Positions 46,944 to 55,621 of a stretch of 64,000 nucleotides of DNA are shown piece after piece. Within the stretch, counting starts at the first letter, position 1. The number at the start of each line of letters is the position of its first letter. A program made the translations under genes and the position numbers. This DNA is from Sphingomonas sabuli (lineage in GTDB: Bacteria; Pseudomonadota; Alphaproteobacteria; Sphingomonadales; Sphingomonadaceae): positions 2,252,001 to 2,316,000 of the forward strand of contig NZ_CP060697.1 in assembly GCF_014352855.1 (NCBI RefSeq), in the 5' to 3' direction. A model generated the notes under the pieces. The model worked only from the letters and a program-made list of their open reading frames with translations. It was not told the DNA's origin and ran no database searches.

Positions 46944-49010
46944 TCAAATCTTCTTGAGTTCCGCGACGCTCCGATGTGCAGCTTGAAGCGACCAGGGCTC
47001 TCCACGTATCCACAACCGCTCGACTGAAATCGATCGCCACCCCGCCGGAAGAGTAATTTTCTGCTTGGGCCAGGTCGCTGGATCGGCGCCCCGAACCGCG
47101 AGCCGAGGCAAACCCAAGTAGAGGGATGTCAGCATGCCCCCGATATTCGCAAAGAAGGGCCCGGCACGGACCCTGCTGTCGGGATGGTCGGCCCGATATT
47201 CGAGACACTGATGAAAACGGCCAGCGTCGTACGCTGCGTAGCCCTCTTCAAACAATTTGAAGGCGAGCCGGCGATCGCCCCAAAGGCTTGCCCAGACTGG
47301 ATAGAGCGCCGGAAGCATGGGTGAGCCGACATAGTCACGCCAATGCGACAGGTAGAGGGCGAGCGTTGCATCATGACTCTCGTCGCTGAGCGGATAATTG
47401 TAAGGAAAAAGCGCCGCAAGCGGCGTGGGAGTCGCGCCTTTTTGTTCGTCAATTCTAAAGTCGGCGTGGGCGGCGATGGCATTGTCGGTCCGAAGCAATG
47501 GATGCAGCGCTTCGCTTGTGGCGCGCCAGATGGAAGGCGCGTTCTTCCCCAAGTCTAAGGCCGCTTGCACTGCCCTTTCAAGCACGTCTCGCCCGGCTAT
47601 GATGGAGAAGGCGTCGTCATCAGGTGGTGCGGGGATTTCCGCCGGCCCGGTGGCGCTTAAGAGATGAGGCCTACCTTCACGCCAAGCCACACGATCACAG
47701 ATAAAGTCTGCTACGCCCGCCAGCACGGGCCAGGTCCTCTCTTCGAGGAAACGCCGATCGCCCGACACGTCCGCAAAGATGCTGAAGGCGCGGGCCACGT
47801 GCATCGAAACATGTAGTGCGTGGGTCGCCGCTTCTCCTCTGCCCGGCGCAACTTCCTCTCCGGTCAATGCTCCGGCTTCCCAAGGGAAGCGAAGCCCCTG
47901 GTTGCCATAAGAACGCGCATTCCGCCGGGCGGCATCGACGCCTCGTTCCCGAAACTCCAGGATGGCACGGGCGGCGTGGGGCTGGGTGAAGGAGAGGACA
48001 GGAACACAAAAAGCGTCAATGTCCCACATCACATGACCATAATAGTAATGATAATCGGGCCATTGGGCGAGGCCGAAGATGGATGTCGCCGATGGCGAAG
48101 CCGGGTGAACGGAGGCATTCAAATAATAGAAGCCCGCGTCAATTATAGCCTGATGTTGGGAAGAGGCACCCTCAACCACCGGCCTGGCTTTCCAGATTTC
48201 AGTCCAGCAGTCCCGGTTCATCTTCCGAAGCGGGGCCATGCCAAGCCTTTTCGCCTCTGCAAGGCGACGCACTGCTTCCTCATCCGGCCGGCTATGCACC
48301 AACGACCCGACCACCGCGGTCATCTGACTAATGATAACGCGCTGTCCAGCACGAAGCGGCACCTTGAACCGCGTTTGAAGGGGCCCACGATGATCATAGG
48401 GACGAAGCCGCTCACCGTCCGGCTGTCCGCTAATCTCAGTCCAGCACGCGAAGCCACACGTTGCCAAGCCGCCATCGCTCTCCCAAAGCAGTGCGCCATC
48501 GTCGGCTGGCTCGTGCTCGCCCGGCGTGCCGAGACGCCGGCGGACGACATTGCCACGCGATGATTTATCGAGACTTAGGCCGCTTTCGACTGTGAGCGTT
48601 GCGTTGTCTGCAGAACGAATTTCCGTTTCCTGCAGGACGATATGCGGATGGGAGCGACTACAAAATGTGCGCACGCTGAGTGAAAGCTTCCTTTCAGCCA
48701 GCACCACATCGACTCTTGTCGTCAGTTCTCCCGCAGAGAAATCATAGTCCTGCTCGAGGCTCGACGCTGCAAAGGGCTGGGTCGATAAACGCGCGCCGTC
48801 GATGGCAAGATCGAGGGCCAGCGGAAACGGGACATATGCAGCTGCCTCAATCCGGCGTTCCGGGTCCAATCCCACTACGCCGTTGACGATGCATACGCCC
48901 GGCAACACAGGTAAGTCGCGCAGTCGAAGACCAACGAGGCCATTGCTTACGTATGCTGGAAGTGAGGACCCAAGCGGGCCTCGCTCCGTCTGCGGGTTGA
49001 TGATCTTCAT
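46944..49010 (-). CDS. Glycoside hydrolase family 65 protein (trehalase/disaccharide phosphorylase-like)
   Basis: A 688-residue cytoplasmic protein related to GH65 enzymes, which act on alpha-glucosides such as trehalose, kojibiose or maltose by hydrolysis or phosphorolysis. An N-terminal beta-sandwich (NPQTERGPLGSSLPAYVSNG) precedes the alpha/alpha-barrel: VMWDIDAFCVPVLSF, ARRNARSYGNQGLRFPWEAG, and SATGPAEIPAPPDDDAF, whose Glu aligns with the general acid of the family (GPDEY in phosphorylases). The start at 49010 (MKIINPQ) has GAGGG upstream; longer frames are unsupported. It follows the hemerythrin gene by 25 bases, so the two are probably co-transcribed. The sugar and reaction type cannot be decided. 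Confidence 0.8.
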   Translation of the reverse strand: MKIINPQTERGPLGSSLPAYVSNGLVGLRLRDLPVLPGVCIVNGVVGLDPERRIEAAAYVPFPLALDLAIDGARLSTQPFAASSLEQDYDFSAGELTTRVDVVLAERKLSLSVRTFCSRSHPHIVLQETEIRSADNATLTVESGLSLDKSSRGNVVRRRLGTPGEHEPADDGALLWESDGGLATCGFACWTEISGQPDGERLRPYDHRGPLQTRFKVPLRAGQRVIISQMTAVVGSLVHSRPDEEAVRRLAEAKRLGMAPLRKMNRDCWTEIWKARPVVEGASSQHQAIIDAGFYYLNASVHPASPSATSIFGLAQWPDYHYYYGHVMWDIDAFCVPVLSFTQPHAARAILEFRERGVDAARRNARSYGNQGLRFPWEAGALTGEEVAPGRGEAATHALHVSMHVARAFSIFADVSGDRRFLEERTWPVLAGVADFICDRVAWREGRPHLLSATGPAEIPAPPDDDAFSIIAGRDVLERAVQAALDLGKNAPSIWRATSEALHPLLRTDNAIAAHADFRIDEQKGATPTPLAALFPYNYPLSDESHDATLALYLSHWRDYVGSPMLPALYPVWASLWGDRRLAFKLFEEGYAAYDAGRFHQCLEYRADHPDSRVRAGPFFANIGGMLTSLYLGLPRLAVRGADPATWPKQKITLPAGWRSISVERLWIRGEPWSLQAAHRSVAELKKI

Positions 49011-49035
49011 CGCAACCCTCGCTTGGTGGCTTCGC

Positions 49036-49545
49036 TTACGCTGGCGTTTGATCCAGCGTCCTGAATTGAGGGGGAGGGACACCTTCGGTGGTGAACTTTT
49101 CTGTTAGTTCGGCCTTTCTGGCAGCCAGTTGTTCACCCAGCGCATCCATGTCCAGTCCGGCCTTTCGCGCCTGTGCAAAAAGCCCTTCCATGCGTTTCTC
49201 TTCTTCTTCGACATGGTGTTCGATCTCCTCGCTGAGGACGGTAACCTTACTGTCGTAGAATTCGTCGTCGGGCCCACCGGCAAGAATCTCGCCAATCAGA
49301 ACTTTTGCCCCGTCATGCTCGACGTAGCTCTCCTTGAGCAGGTCTTCCTCAACCTTGCCTTCGCAAGCAGGGTAAAAGATTTCCTCTTCAATGGTCGCAT
49401 GGACAGACAGCTCTAGGCAGATTTGCTGCGCTAGCTTTTCCTTCCGCCCCTCACCCTTCGCGCGTTCGAATTGCGAGAAAAGCTCTTCCACCTTGCGGTG
49501 ATCTTCCTTCAGTAAGGCAATCGCGTCTTGTCTGGCTTCTGCCAC
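49036..49545 (-). CDS. Hemerythrin-domain protein
   Basis: A 169-residue four-helix protein with the di-iron binding pattern of hemerythrins: His in LLKEDHRKVEELF, His and Glu in LSVHATIEEEIFYP, His in YVEHDGAKVL, and His pairs in EEIEHHVEEEE. Such small hemerythrins bind oxygen or respond to oxidative or nitrosative stress, and in sphingomonads are often stress-induced. The C-terminal 45 residues form a helical tail. The gene precedes the GH65 gene with 25 bases between, suggesting one transcript. Confidence 0.9.
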   Translation of the reverse strand: MAEARQDAIALLKEDHRKVEELFSQFERAKGEGRKEKLAQQICLELSVHATIEEEIFYPACEGKVEEDLLKESYVEHDGAKVLIGEILAGGPDDEFYDSKVTVLSEEIEHHVEEEEKRMEGLFAQARKAGLDMDALGEQLAARKAELTEKFTTEGVPPPQFRTLDQTPA

Positions 49546-49633
49546 GGGGATTCTCCTCGATTTCGGTTAAAGCACGAATCGCGTCTATTCAGTGAGGCAA
49601 AGCGATCTGCGCAATGCGCCGGCGTCCATCCGT

Positions 49634-49804
49634 TTAGTCGCCACGATCGCCTTGATCTTCAGGCTTAGGCGTGCGGGCGTGCTGCCGCACATCGCCGGAA
49701 AGCGATTCCGTCTGATCATCGCTTTCGCCAAATGTCCCGTCATCCTTGCGCCGTTGATAGCGCTTGTCGCCGGGGTGAGGTTGATTGAGTTCGCGCTTGG
49801 TCAT
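49634..49804 (-). CDS. Small hydrophilic stress-type protein
   Basis: A 56-residue, highly charged, probably disordered protein (KRELNQPHPGDKRYQRRKDDG, TFGESDDQTESLSGDVRQHA). The GDKRYQRR...DGTFGESDD pattern recurs in small alphaproteobacterial proteins of unknown function. The ATG at 49804 has a strong GAGGAG ribosome site, and an EcfG-like promoter candidate starts about 20 bases upstream. No catalytic features are present. Confidence 0.65.
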   Translation of the reverse strand: MTKRELNQPHPGDKRYQRRKDDGTFGESDDQTESLSGDVRQHARTPKPEDQGDRGD

Positions 49805-49822
49805 GGCATTCTCCTCAGCAGC

Positions 49823-49849
49823 GGAACTCATTCAATTTACCGCCGTTCC
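49823..49849. promoter_or_regulatory. Symmetric EcfG-type general-stress promoter candidate
   Basis: GGAAC (49823-49827), 17 bases, GTTCC (49845-49849). Read on either strand it is GGAAC-N17-GTT, matching the alphaproteobacterial general-stress sigma EcfG consensus (GGAAC-N16-17-CGTT) apart from the first -10 base. The minus-strand reading would start near the 56-residue gene; the plus-strand reading faces the small DNA-binding gene at 49962. Confidence 0.6.
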
Positions 49850-49961
49850 CAGCCGGCCCGGAACAAGCCGCTAGACCATAACAAATGATATGAAAAAATG
49901 TGCTTGAACGGAGGATGCGCAGCGCGTTTAGCGGCGACTATCAAGAGCCTGGGATGTCAAA

Positions 49962-50138
49962 GTGACTTTGAAACATTCGAAACCAAACGCAGGCCTCCCT
50001 TGGTCCGAGCAAGAGGATGAGATTTTAAGAGGTGCTTGGCCGGAACCTGATGTGCGCAGCATCGCAGCGACGATAGGTCGAAGCCGCGAGGCAGTTGAAA
50101 AGCGTGCACGGACTATTGGCCTTAGGCGTGCACGGTGA
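49962..50138 (+). CDS. Very small SANT/Myb-like DNA-binding protein
   Basis: A 58-residue open frame starting at GTG 49962 (or TTG 49968). It encodes a single helix-turn-helix domain: GLPWSEQEDEILRGAWPEPD, SIAATIGRSREAVEKRART and a basic end (IGLRRAR). The W-S-x-x-E-D-E-I-L opening and the R-S-x-x-A-V-x-x-R-A helix are the pattern of GcrA-like and SANT/Myb-like domains, so DNA binding is likely. The upstream ATG at 49954 is out of frame and stops after three codons. The gene ends 16 bases before the small membrane protein gene. Its target is unknown. Confidence 0.6.
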   Translation: MTLKHSKPNAGLPWSEQEDEILRGAWPEPDVRSIAATIGRSREAVEKRARTIGLRRAR

Positions 50139-50154
50139 AGCGGGAAAACACCTT

Positions 50155-50355
50155 ATGGACTGGAAGCTCCTGGGCTATTCTATCTCAAGCCTCAGTGTCT
50201 TGGCCCTCGGAACTGCGGCCTGGCCCGGAAACGACGGATTTTGGTGGCATGTCCACGTCCTGATTTTCGGAATGGTAACCTCGGTGATCGGAATGGGCTG
50301 CCGCTACGTCTCCCACCGCATTGACCGGAGAAAGATCGAAGAAGCTGCTCACTGA
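50155..50355 (+). CDS. Small membrane protein
   Basis: A 66-residue protein from the ATG at 50155 with two hydrophobic helices (LLGYSISSLSVLALGTAA and WHVHVLIFGMVTSVIGMG) and a charged C-terminus (SHRIDRRKIEEAAH). The start is chosen because it begins just before the first helix; an upstream TTG frame would add a poorly conserved leader. It follows the tiny DNA-binding gene and overlaps the convergent HicB-like gene by seven bases. The function is unknown. Confidence 0.5.
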   Translation: MDWKLLGYSISSLSVLALGTAAWPGNDGFWWHVHVLIFGMVTSVIGMGCRYVSHRIDRRKIEEAAH

Positions 50356-50822
50356 ACTGTTTGAGCGATCTTTATGGCTTCGCCGACCGCTCTCGCCGAC
50401 GACTCTGTGCGGGTGTTACGCGCCGTGTTGGACCTAGCTTCTGTCTCGGCCAAATAGTGCTCGGCGGCCTCGATAAAAAAGGCTGCTCGGTTGCAACTTA
50501 CTTTGTCGATCCGGCTCGCGAGCTTTGGATCAAGGTCAATCCGAACGGTTTTCGGTTCATAGGGCACGGATACGTCCAAGGCGAAAAGGACAATGTCAGA
50601 GCCGACCGGGGGGGCCTCATCCGATGGAAGGGGTATCGGCAGCTCTCTAGCCCCTAACGCGGCGATCCGCGCCTGAAGCAAATGCTCGGCCCGTTCCGCG
50701 CAGCGAAGCATATCAACGTCCTTCACCACGAGGTCCGGAAACTCGGTGATTCTTGCTACACAACCATGCGACGTCTTTCTGACAATCGCCCGGTAGCGCC
50801 GCTTTGTAGGCTCAACGGTCAT
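50349..50822 (-). CDS. HicB-like antitoxin-family protein with C-terminal ribbon-helix-helix
   Basis: A 157-residue protein with two modules. Residues 8-65 resemble the HicB partial RNase-H fold (YRAIVRKTSHGCVARITEFPDL, CAERAEHLLQARIAAL). Residues 88-125 look like a ribbon-helix-helix DNA-binding domain (KTVRIDLDPKLASRIDKVSC, FFIEAAEHYLA). HicB antitoxins neutralise the HicA mRNA interferase, but no HicA-like gene (short, double-stranded-RNA-binding fold with a conserved His) is next to it. It overlaps the upstream gene in an ATGA junction. It may be an orphan antitoxin used as a regulator. Confidence 0.65.
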   Translation of the reverse strand: MTVEPTKRRYRAIVRKTSHGCVARITEFPDLVVKDVDMLRCAERAEHLLQARIAALGARELPIPLPSDEAPPVGSDIVLFALDVSVPYEPKTVRIDLDPKLASRIDKVSCNRAAFFIEAAEHYLAETEARSNTARNTRTESSARAVGEAIKIAQTVQ

Positions 50823-51115
50823 TCATTGCCCTTCTTGCGCCGCGTTTCCCAACCCTTTTTTGCAGCCGCGGAGCGCGATTCACTGGTATGCGACAAACCG
50901 CTTTTGCGTCCGCCCCTGCGCGAAGATTCGTGGGTGTCTTTCTTGCCGCGGCCGGAACCAGACTTATTTCCTCCGCCGCTCTCCTTGTTGACCGTCGCCC
51001 ATGCGCGGCTCTTGGCTTCTTTCGCTCCCACGCCTTGGTCTTCATAACCGTCGGCAATATGTTCAGCCTTACGCTTCTGCTTATCGGTGTACTTTCCCTT
51101 ATCTCCGCGAGGCAT
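50819..51115 (-). CDS. Small basic protein annotated in relatives as plasmid-stabilisation protein
   Basis: A 98-residue, Lys/Gly/Ser-rich protein. The N-terminal MPRGDKGKYTDKQKRKAEHI and RAWATVNKESGGG segments, followed by a Gly/Lys-rich tail (SSRRGGRKSGLSHTSES), match a family often labelled plasmid stabilisation protein in alphaproteobacteria, though that role is unproven. Members are usually chromosomal and stress-related. The start at 51115 is preferred over one two codons upstream. It is translationally coupled to the HicB-like gene (ATGA). Confidence 0.65.
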   Translation of the reverse strand: MPRGDKGKYTDKQKRKAEHIADGYEDQGVGAKEAKSRAWATVNKESGGGNKSGSGRGKKDTHESSRRGGRKSGLSHTSESRSAAAKKGWETRRKKGNE

Positions 51116-51197
51116 GTGCACTCCCCTATTTAGCTAGGGAAACGTTCTGAGGTCGGTCTGGTGCCAAACCCTCAACGCAACATCTTGCTAACAAATG

Positions 51198-51920
51198 TTA
51201 AGCAGGTGGTCCGAGCATTAAGTATGTCGGATCGAATTCTCCGATGCGGCAAAGCTTTTCAAAGTCGAGGATACGGCTGCAGCCGCGGCTGATTCCAATG
51301 GCGCCTGCGTCCGCCAGCGCCTTAAGGGTCCGACTGATGTGAACCGGTGTCGTCCCTGCGAGCTCGGCAAGCTGGCTTTGAGTAAGCGGAAAAGATGCGC
51401 CCTCTTTCTCAAGCCCAGCAGCCTGAGCACGTGTTCCATACTCGCAGAGGATATGGGCGACTCGGCTTTTTGTGGATAGCCCGCTCAGGACTGTAACCCA
51501 TTTGGCCAAGATACTGGCATCAACGACCGTGTCGCGCCAGAACGCCATTGCGAGATCCGGATATTGATCGTGCAGGCGTCGCAGGTCGGTATGCGGCACT
51601 TCGTAGATTGCGCAATCGGTGAGCGCCGTGATGTTCCAGCGAGCGACGGGAACGGCGACAGAATGGAGATCGCACATATCGCCCTCAATGTAGAGCGCTG
51701 CGGTGCGCCGCGAGCCGTCTGAAAATTGTTCGGATCGACCGATCGTCCCGCTTGCAACCAAGCACGCAAAGCTCGTAATCTGGCCGGATCTCACAAGGTC
51801 CCACCGCGCCTTTTTCTCAGTCCGTGGCGGGTCAAGCGCCAAAAGCGAATTTTGGGCCTCCTGCGAAAGAGCGCTGCGCAGCAGCAGGCGGTTAAGAAAA
51901 CGCGAAAGAGGCCGATCCAT
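51198..51920 (-). CDS. Crp/Fnr-family transcriptional regulator
   Basis: A 240-residue regulator with an N-terminal cyclic-nucleotide-binding-like sensor (RSGQITSFACLVASGTIG, LYIEGDMCDLHSVAV, WNITALTDCAIYEVPHTDL) and a C-terminal winged helix (FPLTQSQLAELAGTTPVHISRTLKAL). It lacks an FNR-type N-terminal cysteine cluster, so oxygen sensing through Fe-S is unlikely. The sensor glycines resemble the sphingomonad Crp-like regulators whose ligand is unknown. It sits in the stress-gene zone as a single transcription unit. Confidence 0.85.
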   Translation of the reverse strand: MDRPLSRFLNRLLLRSALSQEAQNSLLALDPPRTEKKARWDLVRSGQITSFACLVASGTIGRSEQFSDGSRRTAALYIEGDMCDLHSVAVPVARWNITALTDCAIYEVPHTDLRRLHDQYPDLAMAFWRDTVVDASILAKWVTVLSGLSTKSRVAHILCEYGTRAQAAGLEKEGASFPLTQSQLAELAGTTPVHISRTLKALADAGAIGISRGCSRILDFEKLCRIGEFDPTYLMLGPPA

Positions 51921-52407
51921 GCCGCCGAAACGCGCAAGGGGCGACTGAGATCATTGTTTTGACGATTTGGATGGATAGCTGCTCAGCCTCGCTTTCTTCC
52001 CCTCGCCGTCGCGGTTCGGCACCACCGGCAGCTGTGGCCTCACACTTTGAAGGAATGCACCAACTAGGGGCGGTCAATCTTGGCCGGATCCGCGGAGAGT
52101 GTTGTATAACAATAGGCGGTGGTGGATGGAGCCTTGACGACCAAGGCGCCGCAGACGTCGTTGCCGGCCAAGACCCCAAGCGAATCGTGCCTTGAGCCTC
52201 CGTCACGCTCAGATGCCGGTTACGACAAGCCGCTGACCGCGCGGGTACGGAAGCCACCACCGGCATTGCCAGCTACTGTGACTATGCCAGTTGTTATAAG
52301 ATTACGTGAGGAACATTCCTATCGCGCTTTTGTTTCCCTAGCGGGAAGGGGGGGGCTGAGGTGGCCGTTTTCCAAGCATGTTGAGTTAGCGCGCCTGGAG
52401 GGGTCAA
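51921..52407. other. Intergenic region upstream of the hybrid kinase
   Basis: These 487 bases contain several short open frames on both strands, none with a ribosome site or recognisable motif. The right end holds a promoter candidate (52310-52334). No RNA structure is recognised. Confidence 0.5.
52310..52334 (+). promoter_or_regulatory. EcfG-type promoter candidate before the hybrid kinase
   Basis: GGAAC at 52310-52314, a 17-base spacer, then GTT at 52332-52334 on the plus strand. It is the same pattern as the symmetric site at 49823 and lies about 75 bases before the kinase start at 52408. Confidence 0.45.
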
Positions 52408-55400
52408 TTGGACGTCAAAAATCAAGCTCCGGCAAGCTGGAACGCCCATCGTCTTGCCACACTAGTCTCCCTCAACGACCAGATTCGCGATCTCGAGAAT
52501 CCTGCTAAGGTCGCGTACACCGCTGCGGAAATTCTCGGTAAGGCGATGAACGTGAGCCGCGCGGGCTACGGGACGATTGATCCTGAACTTGAGACGATCA
52601 CGATCGAGCGTGATTGGAATGCGTCCGGAATTCAGTCGCTCGCCGGCACGCTCCATTTCAGGGACTATGGATCGTACATCGAGGACTTAAAGCGCGGTGA
52701 GACAGTAGTCTTTGCCGACGCTGAGAAAGATCCTCGGACGGCAGATACCGCGGACGCATTGAAGGCTATTAGCGCGCAATCGGTAGTCAATATGCCAATC
52801 AGCGAGCGCGGAGGCTTGGTTGCGCTGTTGTACCTCAATCACGCGACCGCCCGGGAGTGGAGACCGGAGGAGCTCGACCTTATTCGGGACGTAGCCGAGC
52901 GGACGCGCTCTGTGGTTGAACGTCTTCGGGCTGAAAAGCAGCTCAGAGAGCGCGAAGAACGATTCCGCACGGTCTACGAAAATGCGGCCGTCGGCATGTT
53001 GGAGGTCGACGCCGATTGGAGAATCCAAGGGGCGAATGCCGCCTACGCTCAATTAGTCGGAATTTCTCGCGAGGAGCTCAAAGGTCAAAACTGTCTTGCC
53101 TTCACGCACGACGAGGATCTGATCCTCAGTGCCGAAGCCCTTCGAGAAGTGGCATCAAAGCCCAATGGCGAGCGCATCAGCTTCGAGAAACGCTATGTCA
53201 GGCCCGACGGAAAGACCATTTGGATCAGGAGCAATCTGGCAAAGGTCGGTGGCGATGGCGACACTGCACGATTCTTAAAAATCGTCGAGGATATCACTCA
53301 CGCCAAGGCGGCCGAAAAGGAGTTGGAAGAACAGCGCCGCATCCTCGAGGTCCTTAACGAAACCGGTGCAGCGGTAGCGGCAGAACTCGAGACTGAGCGT
53401 GTCGTGCAGATCGTGACTGATGCCGGCGTCGAGCTTACGGGTGCGGCGTTTGGAGCATTTTTCTACAATGTAGTCAGCGATGCTGGCGAGGTTCTCACAC
53501 TATACACTCTTTCCGGTGCCAATCGCGCCGATTTCGAACAATTCGGTCATCCCCGTCCCACGCCTGTGTTCGCCCCCACGTTCAGGGGCGAAGGCGTCGT
53601 TCGGTCGAACGACATCACGGCTGATCCCCGATACGGTAATAACCCGCCGCATAAGGGCATGCCCGAGAACCATTTGCCGGTTCGCAGCTATCTTGCGGTC
53701 CCAGTCATCTCGCGCTCGGGAGAAGTCATCGGCGGACTCTTTTTCGGGCACCCCGAGATTGGGATCTTCACCAACGAGTCAGAACAACTCATTGTTGGCC
53801 TCGCCGGTCAGGCGGCCGTTGCGATCGACAATGCCCGGCTTTTCCAGGCAGCACAGCGTGCAAACCAGACACTCGAAGAGCGGATCGAAGCGCGCACGCA
53901 AGAGCTTGAGCATGCGAATGCGGCGTTGCGGCAGGCGCAGAAGATGGAAGCGGTCGGGCAGCTCACGGGGGGTATCGCCCACGATTTTAACAATCTGCTC
54001 ACGGTCGTAACCGGCAACATCGACATGGCCATGCGGTCTATGTCTGCAAGCGGCGCGATCGACCCCCGGTCCCAGCGCGCGCTCGAAAACGCGATGAAGG
54101 GCGCGGAACGCGCGGCTTCTCTCACCCAGCGCCTCCTCGCGTTCTCCCGCCGACAGCCGCTCGCGCCGAAAGCCATCGACGTCGATAAGCTCGTCGTTGG
54201 CATGTCGGATTTGTTGAACCGGGCCCTGGGCGAAACTGTGAAGCTCGAAATCGTTACATCGCCTGGTCTGTGGCGCGTCGAGGCGGACCCGAACCAGCTC
54301 GAGAGCGCCATTCTCAATCTTGCAGTGAACGCACGCGACGCCATGCCGAAAGGTGGTGAGCTCGTCGTGGAGACGACCAACGCCCGTCTGGACGAAGAAT
54401 ATTCGGCTCAGCACGCCGAGGTGGCTCCCGGCCAATATGTGGTTGTCTCCGTCACGGACACCGGCACCGGTATGCCCAAGCATATTCAGGAGAGGGTCTT
54501 CGAACCCTTCTACACGACTAAGGAGCCGGGCAAGGGCACCGGGCTTGGCCTCTCGATGGTCTACGGTTTCGTCAAACAATCTGGCGGACACATCAAGATC
54601 TACTCAGAAGAAGGTCAAGGGACGACGATTAAGATCTATCTGCCGCGATTGATGAGCGAGGTCGTAGCGGATGACGGCAGCGCTGTAACTCAAGGCTTGG
54701 AGACGAGCGCGAGCGAGGAAGTTATCCTTGTGGTGGAAGACGATGACGATGTTCGAGCCTACACCGTCGAGTGCTTGCGCGAGCTCGGATACAAGGTTCT
54801 GGAAGCGCATGACGGGTCCTCAGCCTTGCGTCTTCTTGAACGACAAAATGGCCCAGTCGATCTTCTGTTCACCGACGTGGTAATGCCGGGCATGACCGGC
54901 CGCGAACTTGCCGACGAAGCGAGGAAGGTTCAGCCACATCTCAAGGTGCTGTTCACCTCCGGATACACCCGCAACGCGATTGTTCATGGGGGACGCCTCG
55001 ATCCTGGCGTTGAAATGATAGCCAAGCCATTCACGTATGCGGCCCTAGCCCAGAAAGTTCGCGACGTGCTCGATGCCGGCACAACCGGACGGATCCTCGT
55101 GGTCGAAGACGACCCGACCGTCCGATCACTTACAATGGAGCTCCTCATCAGCCGCGGGTACAGCGTCGAGGAAGCTGGCGGCGCAACCGAGGCCTTGTCC
55201 AAGATCCGCTCGGCGCAAGGTCGCTACGATGCGGTCTTCATTGCGAACATTGCAGGCAAGAAGGATTCGATGTGGCTACGCGGTGAGCTTCGAAAGCATC
55301 ATGCCGACATGCCGGTTTTGATCGCTGCGGAAACCAAAGAGGCTCCAGCGCTTCGGTCACGGTTCGAAGCTGACCGCTGCACTGCGGTTATCGAAAGGCC

Positions 55401-55467
55401 GTATAACGGGGCGAAACTTCGCGAAGCACTCGGCCTTCTCGGAGCGCGTTGTCCGGGAAAGTTTTGA
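52408..55467 (+). CDS. Hybrid sensor histidine kinase (GAF-PAS-GAF-HisKA-HATPase-REC-pseudoREC)
   Basis: A 1019-residue soluble kinase with no transmembrane helices. In order: a GAF domain (about 20-170); a PAS domain (RFRTVYENAAVGMLEVDADW, about 185-300); a second GAF (about 310-485); a coiled coil; HisKA with the phosphorylatable His in GGIAHDFNNLLTVVTGNID; HATPase (LNLAVNARDAMPKGG, TDTGTGMPKHI, GLGLSMVYGF); a receiver with phosphoacceptor Asp (LLFTDVVMPGMTG); and a second receiver-like domain that reads AVFIANIAGKKDS where the Asp should be. The start is TTG 52408 behind GGAGGGG. An EcfG-like promoter candidate precedes it. The input signal is unknown. Confidence 0.9.
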   Translation: MDVKNQAPASWNAHRLATLVSLNDQIRDLENPAKVAYTAAEILGKAMNVSRAGYGTIDPELETITIERDWNASGIQSLAGTLHFRDYGSYIEDLKRGETVVFADAEKDPRTADTADALKAISAQSVVNMPISERGGLVALLYLNHATAREWRPEELDLIRDVAERTRSVVERLRAEKQLREREERFRTVYENAAVGMLEVDADWRIQGANAAYAQLVGISREELKGQNCLAFTHDEDLILSAEALREVASKPNGERISFEKRYVRPDGKTIWIRSNLAKVGGDGDTARFLKIVEDITHAKAAEKELEEQRRILEVLNETGAAVAAELETERVVQIVTDAGVELTGAAFGAFFYNVVSDAGEVLTLYTLSGANRADFEQFGHPRPTPVFAPTFRGEGVVRSNDITADPRYGNNPPHKGMPENHLPVRSYLAVPVISRSGEVIGGLFFGHPEIGIFTNESEQLIVGLAGQAAVAIDNARLFQAAQRANQTLEERIEARTQELEHANAALRQAQKMEAVGQLTGGIAHDFNNLLTVVTGNIDMAMRSMSASGAIDPRSQRALENAMKGAERAASLTQRLLAFSRRQPLAPKAIDVDKLVVGMSDLLNRALGETVKLEIVTSPGLWRVEADPNQLESAILNLAVNARDAMPKGGELVVETTNARLDEEYSAQHAEVAPGQYVVVSVTDTGTGMPKHIQERVFEPFYTTKEPGKGTGLGLSMVYGFVKQSGGHIKIYSEEGQGTTIKIYLPRLMSEVVADDGSAVTQGLETSASEEVILVVEDDDDVRAYTVECLRELGYKVLEAHDGSSALRLLERQNGPVDLLFTDVVMPGMTGRELADEARKVQPHLKVLFTSGYTRNAIVHGGRLDPGVEMIAKPFTYAALAQKVRDVLDAGTTGRILVVEDDPTVRSLTMELLISRGYSVEEAGGATEALSKIRSAQGRYDAVFIANIAGKKDSMWLRGELRKHHADMPVLIAAETKEAPALRSRFEADRCTAVIERPYNGAKLREALGLLGARCPGKF

Positions 55468-55621
55468 CAGGAGCGGTTGGCGGGCGCGACGAGCAGCAAT
55501 GCTAGATTGGTAGTTGGATAGTTAGGTTTTATGAAGACGGTCGAATGCCGCCAGGAAGTATCACGCGGACGGACCGCTTTTGGCCAGCTTGAGCTGTCAG
55601 GCCGAAAGGCCCAGCCAGTAG

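Noticed and set aside
51892..52266. Possible gene upstream of the hybrid kinase (both strands)
   Set aside because: No motif, no ribosome site, and it overlaps the Crp-family gene start on one strand.
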